The position numbers were made by a program, and so were the translations under genes. 64,000 nucleotides of DNA from Ktedonobacter sp. SOSP1-85 (lineage in GTDB: Bacteria > Chloroflexota > Ktedonobacteria > Ktedonobacterales > Ktedonobacteraceae): positions 1,550,001 through 1,614,000 of the forward strand of contig NZ_BNJI01000002.1 of NCBI RefSeq assembly GCF_016587415.1, in the 5' to 3' direction. Below, in pieces: positions 49,665 through 58,895 of the stretch. The notes below the pieces were generated by a model. It was not told the DNA's origin. It searched no databases and was given only the letters and a program-made list of their open reading frames with translations. Every line of letters begins with the position of its first letter. The stretch's first letter is position 1.

Positions 49665-50869
49665 TGGATAGAACGGTGCGGATTCAACTTCAACCGAATA
49701 CAGAACAGTCCCAAGTCTTGCAGGAAACATTGGTGCAGTTTACCGTTGCCTACAATCAGGTGTGTGTCTATGGTTGGCAGCATAGCGAGAAGAACGGTGT
49801 CAGGCTTCATCATGCCACCTACTACGAGACGAAATCCTTGTGTCCTGGTCTGGTGAGTGACTTGCTCATTCAGGCTCGGGTCAAAGCCACCGAAACGCTT
49901 CGCAGTGCTTTCGCCTGGAAAGCCAAGAAGGAAGCGTCCTATCCGAAAAAGGTTGCTAACGCACAGAAACAGGGGAAACCCGTTCCTCTCTTCAAGCCTG
50001 TTCGTTGCCCTTCCTCTGAGCAGTGTGCGGTTCGTTACAATGTTCACACCTACTCCCTCAATTGGGAAACACAAACGATTCGCGTTTCGACCACGCAAGG
50101 CAAAATGACTCTTCCCTTTACCGTTCCTCATTTCAGTGAGCGATATCGTGGATGTAAAATTGCTACTGCTGACCTGATCCACCGCAAAGGAAAATGGTGG
50201 CTGCATGTCGTGGTCAATGTTCCCGAACCTGTTGTTCAAGCCAATGACACGGTTGTTGGTGTGGACTTGGGTTTGAATCGTCCTGCTGTGACTTCCAACC
50301 GTCACTTCCTTGGCTCTCGCCACTGGAAAGAGGTTGACCGCCGTACGTTCCGTCTCCGTCGCAAACTGCAGTCCAAAGGAACCACGTCTGCCAAACGGCA
50401 TCTCAAAAAGCTGTCGCGGAAGCAGATGCTTTTCCACCGGGACTGTGACCATGTTCTCTCCAAACGCATCGTGCAAAGCGTCACCCCTGGAGCAACAATT
50501 GTGCTTGAGAACTTGACCAATATTCGAGAAGGCGTCCGACATCGCAAAGGTGAAGGACAACGTAAGTTGCATTCCTGGTCCTTTGCACAGTTGTACGGCT
50601 TCATTGTCTACAAAGGGCAAGAACAGGGAATGGTGGTTGAACGCATTGATCCGCGTCATACCTCGCAGACCTGTTCTCGTTGTGGGCATCAAGCACGCAA
50701 CAATCGGCGTTCTCAATCGGTCTTTCACTGTCGCTCCTGTGGGTATCAACTGAATGCAGACCTCAATGCTGCATATAACATCCGAGACAAATTTTGTCTT
50801 GCTCAGGGTGGTAGACCTGTCCTGAGTGGGTCGCTGTCAGACGTCCTCTCGTCTCACGCTTCGGCGTAG
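49664..50869 (+). CDS. tnpB: TnpB RNA-guided endonuclease
   Basis: The 401-residue protein has the RuvC-like residues Asp201 (VGVDLGLN), Glu282 (IVLENLTNI) and Asp366 (NADLNAAYN). Its zinc finger has Cys337, 340, 356 and 359 (CSRCGH, CRSCGY). The N-terminus (MDRTVRIQLQPN) is the wedge domain. TnpB enzymes cut DNA guided by an RNA from the 3' end of the element (omega or reRNA), which overlaps the end of this gene and the right end. The catalytic residues are all present. Its RNA would be made from the region up to about 50906, with the guide in the sequence after it. A homologue with a full transposase is not in the window. Confidence 0.93.
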   Translation: MDRTVRIQLQPNTEQSQVLQETLVQFTVAYNQVCVYGWQHSEKNGVRLHHATYYETKSLCPGLVSDLLIQARVKATETLRSAFAWKAKKEASYPKKVANAQKQGKPVPLFKPVRCPSSEQCAVRYNVHTYSLNWETQTIRVSTTQGKMTLPFTVPHFSERYRGCKIATADLIHRKGKWWLHVVVNVPEPVVQANDTVVGVDLGLNRPAVTSNRHFLGSRHWKEVDRRTFRLRRKLQSKGTTSAKRHLKKLSRKQMLFHRDCDHVLSKRIVQSVTPGATIVLENLTNIREGVRHRKGEGQRKLHSWSFAQLYGFIVYKGQEQGMVVERIDPRHTSQTCSRCGHQARNNRRSQSVFHCRSCGYQLNADLNAAYNIRDKFCLAQGGRPVLSGSLSDVLSSHASA

Positions 50870-50876
50870 GGACAAG

Positions 50877-50906
50877 CCCCTGGCTTTAGCCATGGGGGTA
50901 TCTGAC
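50877..50906 (+). ncRNA. Right-end hairpin and probable reRNA 3' part
   Basis: CCCCTGGC-TTTA-GCCATGGGG (50877-50897) forms a hairpin right after the TnpB stop, as in IS605-family right ends. TnpB-associated reRNAs end here and continue into the flank as guide. The 5' start of the RNA inside the gene was not determined. Confidence 0.5.
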
Positions 50907-51010
50907 TGGCTGATGTATCAATCACAAGGTGCTTGATGTGAGGGAAGAGAGCGCAGTCTCATATGTCATGGCTGGACTCTCCTCTCCCTCGTCGTCAAAG
51001 AGACTGCTAT

Positions 51011-51100
51011 TGCTCCATCAAACTTCGCTTGACAGATTTGGCGAGAGACGAAAAGCCAAATTGAGCCAGGATTCTGCGTCAAATGAAGCTTGATGGAGCA
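51011..51100. mobile_element. 90-bp MITE-like inverted repeat (E)
   Basis: TGCTCCATCAAACTTC (51011) and its imperfect complement (to 51100) form arms of about 23 bp with three mismatches. The 4-bp repeat CTAT lies at both sides (51007-51010 and 51101-51104). The stop codon of the GT2 gene (TAG at 51101-51103) lies in the right CTAT, so the insertion sits at the very end of that gene. It may also end its transcript. Confidence 0.6.
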
Positions 51101-52444
51101 CTATGAATCAGCCACTCCTGTGCGTTGCCACTTCTGCCAGGTGACCTCGCGTTTCCGATAGAATGTCCAGAGCGCCTTAAACAGGGAGTGAAGCTCCACA
51201 AAGGTCACCAGGTGGAAAAAGAACCAGACCAGCGGGGCCAGAAGAAAGAAGGACGGTTTGCGAAACGCTTTCTCTTCACTAAATTGCAGCACGAAGGTAA
51301 TCGCCACCACAAAAATGGTCGCAAGCAGCACGGAAAAGTCATGGGTCAGCGCAGAGAGCAGGTAGAGCAAGAGCGTAAAGATCGCCCCCAGGATGGACTC
51401 AATGTCTTCGAGAATGACCAGGGGCAAGACAATCCAGAAAAAAGGCTTATTGATTCCTTGTTGTCTGCCAAAGAAGAAGCGCCGATGCATCTGGAAAGCT
51501 TCGAGCCGCCCCCGTTTCCAGCGGAGCCGCTGCTTTAACAGTCCGTTTAGGCTCGTAGGCCCTTCCGTGTGAACGATGGCTTCGGGAACATACACAATTT
51601 TCATCCCTGCTTCCTGAATACGCAAGGAGAAGTCCATGTCCTCCGTCAGTGTTCCGGTATGGTAGCCTCCCAACCGGACAAACACCTCTTTGCGAAAGGC
51701 ACTGGCTGCACCCCCAATGACAAACACCACGCCAAGGAGCGCTTCCGCTTTTTTGAGATGAAAGCCAAACATATATTCGAGTCCCTGAATGGTGCCGAGC
51801 AGGGTTTTGGTGTTCCCAACCTTGATATTACCTGCTGCGGCCATCACGTGCGGGTCGGCGAAATAAGAGACAAAGTGTTCAATCGCCTCTGCATGGATAA
51901 CCGAATCAGCATCAAATGTGACGATAATCTCACCATGAGCAAGTCCAATCCCGGTATTGAGTGCTGATCCTTTGCCTCCATTGTGTTGATAGTGGTAGAC
52001 GATGGGGACGTACCGCTCACTGCCCTGCATGGTTCGTTCGTATTTCTCCAGAAAGGCACGCATGCGTGCATCTGAGCTATCGGTCGAGCCGTCATTGACC
52101 ACCACAATCTCCAGGGGGCGGTAGGTGCTGGCAAGAATGGTTTTAATGGTTGGTACCAGCCCTACCTCCTCATTCCACGCAGGCACGATCGCAGAGACCA
52201 GGGGGCGGTACGTCGCGACAGGGAGACGCCGTTTTTTCTGTGTCCACACAGAGGAGTACCAAGGAGAAAGCACCAGAAAGAGCGTTGATTTGAGGACCCA
52301 GCTGGTTCCTACCGTGATCATCGCAGCGTTCAAGATGGAAAAGAAGGGAAGATGCTGCTCCTCCATGTGACCTGGTGACACGATGAAGAGGGCGAGCATG
52401 GTGAGGATGATCCCGTAGAGGAACAGGGGGAGTACACGTTTCAT
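51101..52444 (-). CDS. GT2 glycosyltransferase, poly-GlcNAc-synthase-like
   Basis: The 447-residue protein has two N-terminal membrane segments (about 5-24, 35-60). The GT-A domain follows, with NDGSTD (117-122), DADS (178-181), TED (267-269) and QRLRW (305-309), the motifs of processive beta-glycosyltransferases. Three or more C-terminal membrane segments follow (about 333-405). The sequence is most like PgaC/IcaA. It makes an extracellular polysaccharide from a UDP-sugar at the membrane. Its start overlaps the stop of a membrane protein gene by four bases, so the two form an operon. Confidence 0.88.
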   Translation of the reverse strand: MKRVLPLFLYGIILTMLALFIVSPGHMEEQHLPFFSILNAAMITVGTSWVLKSTLFLVLSPWYSSVWTQKKRRLPVATYRPLVSAIVPAWNEEVGLVPTIKTILASTYRPLEIVVVNDGSTDSSDARMRAFLEKYERTMQGSERYVPIVYHYQHNGGKGSALNTGIGLAHGEIIVTFDADSVIHAEAIEHFVSYFADPHVMAAAGNIKVGNTKTLLGTIQGLEYMFGFHLKKAEALLGVVFVIGGAASAFRKEVFVRLGGYHTGTLTEDMDFSLRIQEAGMKIVYVPEAIVHTEGPTSLNGLLKQRLRWKRGRLEAFQMHRRFFFGRQQGINKPFFWIVLPLVILEDIESILGAIFTLLLYLLSALTHDFSVLLATIFVVAITFVLQFSEEKAFRKPSFFLLAPLVWFFFHLVTFVELHSLFKALWTFYRKREVTWQKWQRTGVADS

Positions 52445-53313
52445 GAGCGCACTCCTTGCTGCTCACTCCGTAGCGCTTTGAGATAGGTCATCGTATCATC
52501 TTTAATGAGTGTGAGGTGGCGTGTCTCTGCGGCTTCTTGCCTGGCTGAGCTGCTTCTCCGATCTCGCTGCAAATGAATGCTTGTCAAGAAGATGTGTTGT
52601 CGCAGATGTGTGACGCGTTTCACCTGAACATGGATCAGATGTGAGGCGGTGAGCAGGATGACAATCGCCGCTGCAATTTTGATGACGGGGTAAGGAACAT
52701 ATATCATGAGGGCCAGCATGGCGGCAAGAAAGGAAAGCCCTGCCAGGAGAAGCAGGAAGGTCACAAACGCCGTCGTCCTGACATAGCGTGCCCGTCTTTT
52801 GCTCAACGTACGCAGTGAGACCGTCTGGCTGAGCAGAGGATCCGTCTCTCCACGCGCTTTGGCCAAGACCGCCTGGCTTACAGCAGGGTATTCTCTTTGT
52901 ATGAGCGCAGAGTCGATACCTGAGGTCATTGCTTGTCGAACACTTCTTGACACGGAGAGCATGGGCAACGTAGGTGCAAGTGGTTGTTGTGGGGAAAGTA
53001 CGCGTTGAGACGCATTCGGACGAGGAGGAATTGCCACATGGCTTACTCTATTGAACATGTCAGGCCACTGCGTATTGGTCGTAGGCTGAGAGACGTGCGC
53101 GTCGCGTGACGTGTCTGGTGTTGATGCAGAGGGGATGTCTATTGTTGCTCCATTGAGCCTTGTTGTAGGTGTGCTCTCTGCCGGCAACGGACCCTGTCGG
53201 CGTGATGGGAGCGCTATTGGGGGAATCGAAGAAGTGATAGATCGTCGTAATTGATTTTGAGAAAAAGATGTTTGCATAAGATTGGTTCTCGCTTTCATCA
53301 TCACCACATACAT
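52441..53313 (-). CDS. Membrane protein coupled to the GT2 synthase
   Basis: The stop overlaps the synthase start by four bases (ATGA). The start is uncertain: ATG 53313, 53301 or 53298, or TTG 53352. The first 180 residues are Pro/Ser/Thr-rich and probably disordered (RRQGPLPAESTPTTRLN). Two close membrane segments lie near residues 178-203 and 208-228 (of the 53313 form). A basic helical tail follows (HLRQHIFLTSIHLQRDRR). No family is recognised. Its place and topology suggest a regulatory or assembly partner of the synthase, comparable to small PgaD-like proteins, but there is no sequence link. Confidence 0.65.
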   Translation of the reverse strand: MYVVMMKARTNLMQTSFSQNQLRRSITSSIPPIALPSRRQGPLPAESTPTTRLNGATIDIPSASTPDTSRDAHVSQPTTNTQWPDMFNRVSHVAIPPRPNASQRVLSPQQPLAPTLPMLSVSRSVRQAMTSGIDSALIQREYPAVSQAVLAKARGETDPLLSQTVSLRTLSKRRARYVRTTAFVTFLLLLAGLSFLAAMLALMIYVPYPVIKIAAAIVILLTASHLIHVQVKRVTHLRQHIFLTSIHLQRDRRSSSARQEAAETRHLTLIKDDTMTYLKALRSEQQGVRS

Positions 53314-53615
53314 TTTTATGATAGGTATATATCTATCTATAATAACGACCAATTTGAAGAAAGTAAAGCTTGTGCTTATTCATCCAGGCTTAAATTTTCT
53401 TTCATATTGTGCTTCTGAGCTTGATAAAAGAGGAAGATATACTCATTTCTTGTGTAAAATGATGTAAATCATGTCATATTACTTTTTGGCAGATAATTTG
53501 GCATATTCCAATATTTGGACAATAATGGAAGCCAGTATGGTTGAATATGTTTTTAACAATGCAAATGTATGTGCTATCTAAAAAAAACAGTGTATGTGGA
53601 AGGTAGGTCTTTTCT
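53314..53615. other. Divergent regulatory region of the polysaccharide locus
   Basis: AT-rich sequence between the divergent membrane-protein/GT2 genes and the deacetylase gene. It must hold promoters for both directions. No operator palindrome was identified. Confidence 0.4.
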
Positions 53616-55322
53616 ATGTGGTGGCAAATACAAAAAAAGAAACATATCATTGGACTTTCCCTGGGGATACTGGTCATTTTGGCGGGGTCACTTCTGTTCT
53701 TTTTCCACACGACGGTACGAGCCCAGAGTGGGAACCTCCTTCAGAATGCCTCGCTTGAGACGGCTGATACGACGGGAACAACTCCCGCCCACTGGCAGAG
53801 TGGCCACTGGGGGACCAATACCGTCACCTTTACTTATCAAACCAATGGATATGATGGATCACGTAGCGTGTCTGTTGATATGAGTTCCTATTCTGATGGA
53901 GATGCCAAGTGGTATGCAGACCCGGTCACAGTGACGCCACAGACAACTTATCTCTTTCAGGATAGGTATAAAGCATCGGTGACGACCTCACTGGTAGCCT
54001 GGATCATTAATACAGATGGGACCTCGCAGTACCTGCCTCTGGGAGACCTCGCAGCCAGCACCGATTGGCAACAGGCACAGGCGACCTTTGTCACCCCAAC
54101 AAACGCGCAGCGTCTCACAGTCTTTCATGTCCTTGGTGCGGTCGGCACGCTCCAAACGGATGCATATCTGCTAGAGGAAACGACCCCTTTGGACGTGACC
54201 GATCATGTCCCCAATAATTCACTAGAGCAGCCTTCGGATGAGGATCCCGCAATGCCAGTTGGGTGGCAAACGGATCATTGGGGAACCAATACCGCGACCT
54301 TTCGTTACTTACAGAGCGGGCATACTGGTACTCATAGCGTGAAGACGGAAATCACGACGTACACGGATGGGGATGCCAAGTGGTATTACACGCCTCAACT
54401 GGTGGACCCGGAGACCTTCTATACCTTTTCTGATTATTATCAGGCAACGACGCAGAGCCGGGTGATTGTCCAGATCACCAAAACGGATGGGTCCACAGAA
54501 TACATCAACCTTCACTATGCTGAACCTGCATCCACCTGGACACCGTATACCGATACCTTCTTTACCCCGCCAGGGACACAAACGATGACGGTGTTCCACC
54601 TCATTGCGCATGTGGGATATGTAATCACGGATGACTATCACGTGACGCCCTATACGCCACAGGGGCTGACCCGTGGGCTGGTGAGCCTCACCTTTGATGA
54701 TGGTTGGAGCAGCCAATATAGCAATGCCTTTTCTCTGCTCAAGAAATATCACGATCCTGCCACGTTTTACTTGATCTCAGGCAAACTGAACACATCGGGG
54801 TATATGACATCGCGAGAGGCGCTCAACCTCTCTCAGGCTGGCAATGAGGTGGGATCGCATACGGTCACCCATCCTGATCTGACCACCCTGAATGCGACGG
54901 CCCTTCGTAAAGAACTGAAGAATTCGCAGCAGGCGCTCCAGCCAACCTATGGATCTGTGCAGGACTTTGCCAGTCCCTATGGGAGATATAACAGTCAGGT
55001 GATCAACGCCATTGAGCAGTATTACCGTTCTCATCGGTCAACGGATGCCGGGTTCAATGCGAAAGATCACTTTGATCGCTACAATATTCGAACCCAAAGT
55101 ATTCAGGTGACCACGACGCTTGAGGAGATCACTGCCTGGATCAAGGCGGCGCAACAAACAAAAACCTGGTTGGTGCTGGTGTTTCACCAGGTGGATACCT
55201 CTGGTGAATCGGAGAGTATGACTCCGCAATTATTCAATGCGCTCTTGGATGTCCTGGCTACCCAGAAGATGCCTGTGGTCACGATGGATCAAGCTCTGAA
55301 TGAGATGATGGCGCAACTCTAG
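53616..55322 (+). CDS. Secreted polysaccharide deacetylase with two sugar-binding-like repeats
   Basis: Start ATG 53616 has AAGGTAGG upstream. Residues 8-36 form a membrane anchor or signal peptide (IIGLSLGILVILAGSLLFFF, then VRAQ). Two similar domains of about 145 residues follow (41-185 and 201-345; each has N-x-SLE, HWGTNT, DGDAKWY, TVFHxxxxVG). They look like carbohydrate-binding modules. The NodB-type deacetylase covers 350-568: TFDDGW (359-364), SHTVTH (414-419) with His415 and His419, and ASPYGRYN near 460. It removes acetyl groups from GlcNAc polymers outside the cell. It is divergent from the GT2 synthase and probably acts on its product, as PgaB does. Confidence 0.9.
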   Translation: MWWQIQKKKHIIGLSLGILVILAGSLLFFFHTTVRAQSGNLLQNASLETADTTGTTPAHWQSGHWGTNTVTFTYQTNGYDGSRSVSVDMSSYSDGDAKWYADPVTVTPQTTYLFQDRYKASVTTSLVAWIINTDGTSQYLPLGDLAASTDWQQAQATFVTPTNAQRLTVFHVLGAVGTLQTDAYLLEETTPLDVTDHVPNNSLEQPSDEDPAMPVGWQTDHWGTNTATFRYLQSGHTGTHSVKTEITTYTDGDAKWYYTPQLVDPETFYTFSDYYQATTQSRVIVQITKTDGSTEYINLHYAEPASTWTPYTDTFFTPPGTQTMTVFHLIAHVGYVITDDYHVTPYTPQGLTRGLVSLTFDDGWSSQYSNAFSLLKKYHDPATFYLISGKLNTSGYMTSREALNLSQAGNEVGSHTVTHPDLTTLNATALRKELKNSQQALQPTYGSVQDFASPYGRYNSQVINAIEQYYRSHRSTDAGFNAKDHFDRYNIRTQSIQVTTTLEEITAWIKAAQQTKTWLVLVFHQVDTSGESESMTPQLFNALLDVLATQKMPVVTMDQALNEMMAQL

Positions 55323-55354
55323 AAGCGTGGGGGCTCGGCTCAACAGTCTTGTGG

Positions 55355-56512
55355 CTATGAAACCGTGAGAATTTCTTCCCAACGAGTCGTAGCTCTTTGA
55401 GAGCGTCGCGTTTGCTTCATAAACCAGGCTTTGCGTCCTGCTTGTGTACCAAAGTGCAGCGTGTTGCGCCCGCAGTATCTGTTGATCTCGTCAACGGTGG
55501 TCATCAACTGCATCTGCCTGGCGAAGGCCTCGGGCGAAAAGATGCCAAAAAGATCGCGTTGGACTACATAGTGTGGGCGAATCTGCGTTAGATAAATGCC
55601 TGTCCGCTTATACTGGTAGCCAGGTCGATAGATGGTGTGCAGGAGTGCCAGCGCCAGATCAAGAAGGTCAGGCGTAAAAGCGCTTGCAAATGGCAGGGGA
55701 GCAGATGCATTCATGGCATATTGCGGAATTTGCTTCGCAAATGGATTCGTTTGAAGAAAGACGTGTATCTGAGCGGTCAGCGAGTGTTGCTTGCGCGGCG
55801 TTTCGGCAGCGCTCGCTGTGTAGGTTGAAAGCGCCTCTTCCAATTCGCCCAGCTCCTCCACAGGTCGCCCAAATGCAAGCGAGACCATGATTCCTTTTTT
55901 GGGCTTGGCGTATATCTGGATCGGTAGACAGGAAACACCTTGCAGTTCGAGAACGGCCCGCTGCGCCGTCACATTCAAATAGTGCCGTATCCAGGCATGA
56001 TTGGCCTGTTTCAAGGTTCTCGCACTGTAGATCCCTCTCGCTCTGAGCTTTTTACTCAGTTGAGGGCTAATGCCCCAGATGTCCTCCACATGGATCCCGG
56101 CCAGCCAGGCGTCAAGCTCTTCCTCTGGCCAGGGCAGCATATTTAGGACACCATCAAATATGCCATGGCGCTTCACCAATTCACACGCAACTTTACTCAA
56201 CGTGTTGGTGGACGCGATACCAACCGAGACAGGAATGCCCGTCTCTTGCAAAACACGTTATCGGATCTGTTGACCGTACTGGCCAAGTTTGTCGTAAGTA
56301 CATGATCTAGACTGAGCCAGGCTTCGTCGATGGTTATGGGTAGGATAGAAAGAGGTCGTCAGGAATGTACACAACGTTGTTTTGGAGACTCCCAACCCAC
56401 GTCGCGTACCTTTCGGAAACAACGCATTGCCGAGAAAAATTCGTAATATTTGAAAGCAAAGTCTGCTCTTTCTGCTTGTTGAGCGACTCCTCACGGCAAC
56501 ACTTTGGGGCAA
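55355..56512 (-). pseudogene. UmuC-like Y-family DNA polymerase, inactive
   Basis: From the C-terminus, about 300 residues match the Y-family/UmuC pattern: RVLQETGIPVSVGIASTNTLSKVA, then WGISPQLSKKLRARGIYSA (the HhH region) and the little-finger part. The frame has a TAA at 56258-56260, between QQIR and RVLQETG, where relatives have Gln or another sense codon. Upstream, PITIDEAWLSLDH (the catalytic IDE motif) lies in another frame, so at least one frameshift is present as well. The N-terminal palm is not recognisable beyond that. It is a dead SOS-type translesion polymerase. No umuD-like gene is adjacent. Confidence 0.8.
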
Positions 56513-56882
56513 TCATTGCAAATTAAACAGAAATAGCGTATGCTTCTATGGAGAAAAAGCGAGTTATCCGTATTCAGCAGCCAGGAGAGGGATATGCCTG
56601 ACCAGCGCTAACACCCGCTAGTGAATGTGACTGAAGTGCAATGCTGTTGCATCCAGACAACAGTTCTCTTGCTTTGTCCAGCATTCTGAGTAGTGTGTTA
56701 GCAACGTCACGATGAAGGCATCCCATCTCTTACGATCCTCATTCCCCTCCACATGCCGAGAGCCTTTTTCCTGCACGTTGTCTCACCTGTTTTCTCATGC
56801 AACGCATGCGCTTTTCTGTTCATGTCTCTGGCATCTGACTTGCTTCATGATCAATCGATGCAGAACAGTGAAAGGGTTTTGT
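56513..56882. other. Gap before the esterase gene
   Basis: No gene is seen. A frame open from 56712 in phase with the esterase gives an unlikely Cys- and His-rich protein and is probably not translated. Confidence 0.35.
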
Positions 56883-58163
56883 ATGGAAGCTCAACAAACA
56901 CAGATCAGTCCGCGCATTACCTCGTTACAGCAGCAGATTCTCTCCGGAAATACTGCTGCGCTTCTCGCATTTTGGCAAGAAATGACACAACAGGGGACAC
57001 CTCTGATGGAAGCCATTGAAGGAGATAACAAGCATGCTCTGGTCACGTTTCTCTGGCGAGACAGCGGAGACACACACAACGTCGTGATTTGGGGTGGGCC
57101 AGCAGGATTAGACCACCCAGAGGATCATCAGATGACGCGCTTGTTGAATACTGATCTCTGGTACAAAACGTACCGGCTTCAAACCGATTTGCGCGGGGTC
57201 TATACCTTCTCCATCAATGATTCTTTGACCAATCAGGAGCGTGGAGGTTTCGGCACACGTTTTCTCCCTGATCCGCTCAACCCCAAGCAGTTTGTGGCTC
57301 ACAAAGACGAAGGGAAACCTGATTCACAAGAGGTTGTCTTCTCTGTTCTTGAGTTACCCAACGCTCCTGCTCAGACCTGGATTGTGCCTCACTCTGACGG
57401 AGCGAAGGGCAAGCTTTATGCCCATCGATTGCGCAGCCAGATCCTCGATAATGAACGCCGCATTTGGGTTTATACTCCTGCCGATTACACAGAGAGGAGC
57501 GAACCATACCATCTCTTGCTCCTCTTTGACGGATGGATCTACATTGACCTCATCCCGACGCCAACCATTCTGGACAATCTTGTGCGAGAAGAGAAGATCT
57601 CCCCGTTGGTCGCGGTCTTCATTGATGACCCAGAGGATGAGACGCGGAACCGCGAGTTGCCCTGTCATCAGCCTTTTGTCGATTTTCTCACCCAGGAACT
57701 GATGCCGTGGGTTCATGAGCACTATCATGTTACTGCTGATTTCGCCCAGACGATTGTTGGCGGCTGTAGCTATGGCGGATTAGCAGCCGCTTTCGCCGGG
57801 TTACGCGCCTCAGAAACCTTTGGCAATGTGCTTTCGCAATCTGGCTCGTTCTGGTGGGATAAAGACCCCGACGACGGTATTCAACAAGAGTGGATTATCC
57901 AACAGTTTATCGCGAGCCCTCGCCTCCCTCTTCGTTTCTATCTGGAGGTTGGCTTGAAGGAGGATTTGGGATGGATTTACATGGTTGGCTGCAATCGGCA
58001 TTTGCGCGATGTGTTACGCCTCAAAGGGTATGAGGTACATTATGCCGAGTTTAACGGGTATCACCATAACGTTTCCCATCGCGGCTCACTAGCAGATGGA
58101 TTGTTAGCACTTGTGGGCAAGGAACCAGAGATAGAAGCGAGGGATGGGGCAATTGATCGTTGA
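56883..58163 (+). CDS. Enterochelin-esterase-like (Fes) protein
   Basis: ATG 56883 follows AAAGGG; the frame is open further up, but this is the only good start. The 426-residue protein has the N-terminal Fes-type domain (about 45-160, VTFLWRDSGDTHNVVI, YTFSINDS) and a C-terminal alpha/beta hydrolase (about 190-420). The nucleophile elbow is GGCSYGG with Ser296, an Asp lies near FIDDPEDE, and YHHNVSHRG near 400 carries the His. Such enzymes release iron from catecholate siderophores by cleaving the ester backbone, in the cytosol. No siderophore or Fur-type site is seen nearby, so another ester substrate is possible. Confidence 0.85.
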   Translation: MEAQQTQISPRITSLQQQILSGNTAALLAFWQEMTQQGTPLMEAIEGDNKHALVTFLWRDSGDTHNVVIWGGPAGLDHPEDHQMTRLLNTDLWYKTYRLQTDLRGVYTFSINDSLTNQERGGFGTRFLPDPLNPKQFVAHKDEGKPDSQEVVFSVLELPNAPAQTWIVPHSDGAKGKLYAHRLRSQILDNERRIWVYTPADYTERSEPYHLLLLFDGWIYIDLIPTPTILDNLVREEKISPLVAVFIDDPEDETRNRELPCHQPFVDFLTQELMPWVHEHYHVTADFAQTIVGGCSYGGLAAAFAGLRASETFGNVLSQSGSFWWDKDPDDGIQQEWIIQQFIASPRLPLRFYLEVGLKEDLGWIYMVGCNRHLRDVLRLKGYEVHYAEFNGYHHNVSHRGSLADGLLALVGKEPEIEARDGAIDR

Positions 58164-58543
58164 CACACCTTTGGATGGGGACGATGAACAGAGCCTCGTT
58201 TCTCACCTCATGCACAGGTTCTCTCCTCAGTAAACGCTCTCATCTCTGGTTCTCAGAGAGATTGGCTAAAAGGTTTGCTGCTTCCTCATCTTTGAGGCGA
58301 GGTGGCAAACCTTTCAGTCAAAGCTGGTGTTGGCCCACTTTGGAGGAGGCTGGAAAGAGGGAGATTGATTCACTACACACGGTGAGGTCGAATGCGTTAT
58401 ACATGTGAAAGTCGTGTTATACTCATCCCATTTCATTGATGACAGTGAGCATATAGAACCTCATGATGTAGAAGAAATGCTGAGTGACATCCATGAATTG
58501 TTAAGAAAAAGGGAATAGTGGTCGCAATCTCATAAGGTTTGTG
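58164..58543. other. Gap with one very small ORF
   Basis: A 37-codon frame from GTG 58405 to TAG 58518 reads VKVVLYSSHFIDDSEHIEPH and ends ELLRKRE. It has the composition of a protein tail but no ribosome binding site. It may be a remnant of a longer gene. Nothing else is recognised. Confidence 0.35.
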
Positions 58544-58600
58544 GCCAAAGAGGAAGAGGTTGAAGTGATACCCTATCACTTCAACCTCTTCCTCTTTGGC
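58544..58600. terminator. 27-bp perfect hairpin
   Basis: Arms 58544-58570 and 58574-58600 are exactly complementary over 27 bp (starting GCCAAAGAGGAAGAGG) with a three-base loop. It lies 380 bases after the esterase stop. It has no T-run, but the long stem would form in RNA from either strand. It could also be a mobile hairpin remnant. Confidence 0.6.
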
Positions 58601-58822
58601 TGGAGTATGCATCTACGAGTGGTAACATCCTCGTGAAGGATATTTTCTCTTCAAAGCCTATCTTGATTCAAGAAGAGGAAAGACTCTCTGCTGTTTTGGT
58701 TTCTCCGAAATTGGAACAGACTCATGCCTACTTTTGAGCGCCCTCGGAAAGCGTCGCGTAAGTGGAGGAAGCGCGAGCAGCACCTTTCCAAGAGCGTAGG
58801 ATGTTCACTCACACAAAGGAAG

Positions 58823-58871
58823 GCCATCGCCCTCTCTATCACCTTGTAAACAGAGAGAGCGATGGCTTTTT
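58823..58871. terminator. Terminator near the end of the hydrolase gene
   Basis: GCCATCGCCCTCTCT (58823) and AGAGAGAGCGATGGC (58852) form a 15-bp stem with one mismatch, followed on the plus strand by TTTTT. It lies between the non-coding gap and the minus-strand hydrolase stop at 58896, and probably works for transcription in both directions. Confidence 0.65.
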
Positions 58872-58895
58872 CTGTGATTTCGAGGCTATCGATGG

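Larger units (their letters stand above)
49300..50906 (+). mobile_element. IS200/IS605-type element with TnpB only (IS1341-like)
   Basis: The left end at about 49335 and the right end at 50877-50897 carry related hairpins (CCCCTGGCTTnAGCCATGGGG). TnpB is the only gene; no TnpA (Y1 transposase) lies inside. The left hairpin is split by MITE D. The exact cleavage sites are not certain. The right end is probably near TCTGAC at 50906. The left start is an estimate. Confidence 0.75.

Noticed and set aside
56712..56882. A longer N-terminus for the Fes-like esterase
   Set aside because: It is rich in Cys, His and Phe with no signal-peptide layout, and a good ribosome binding site lies before ATG 56883.
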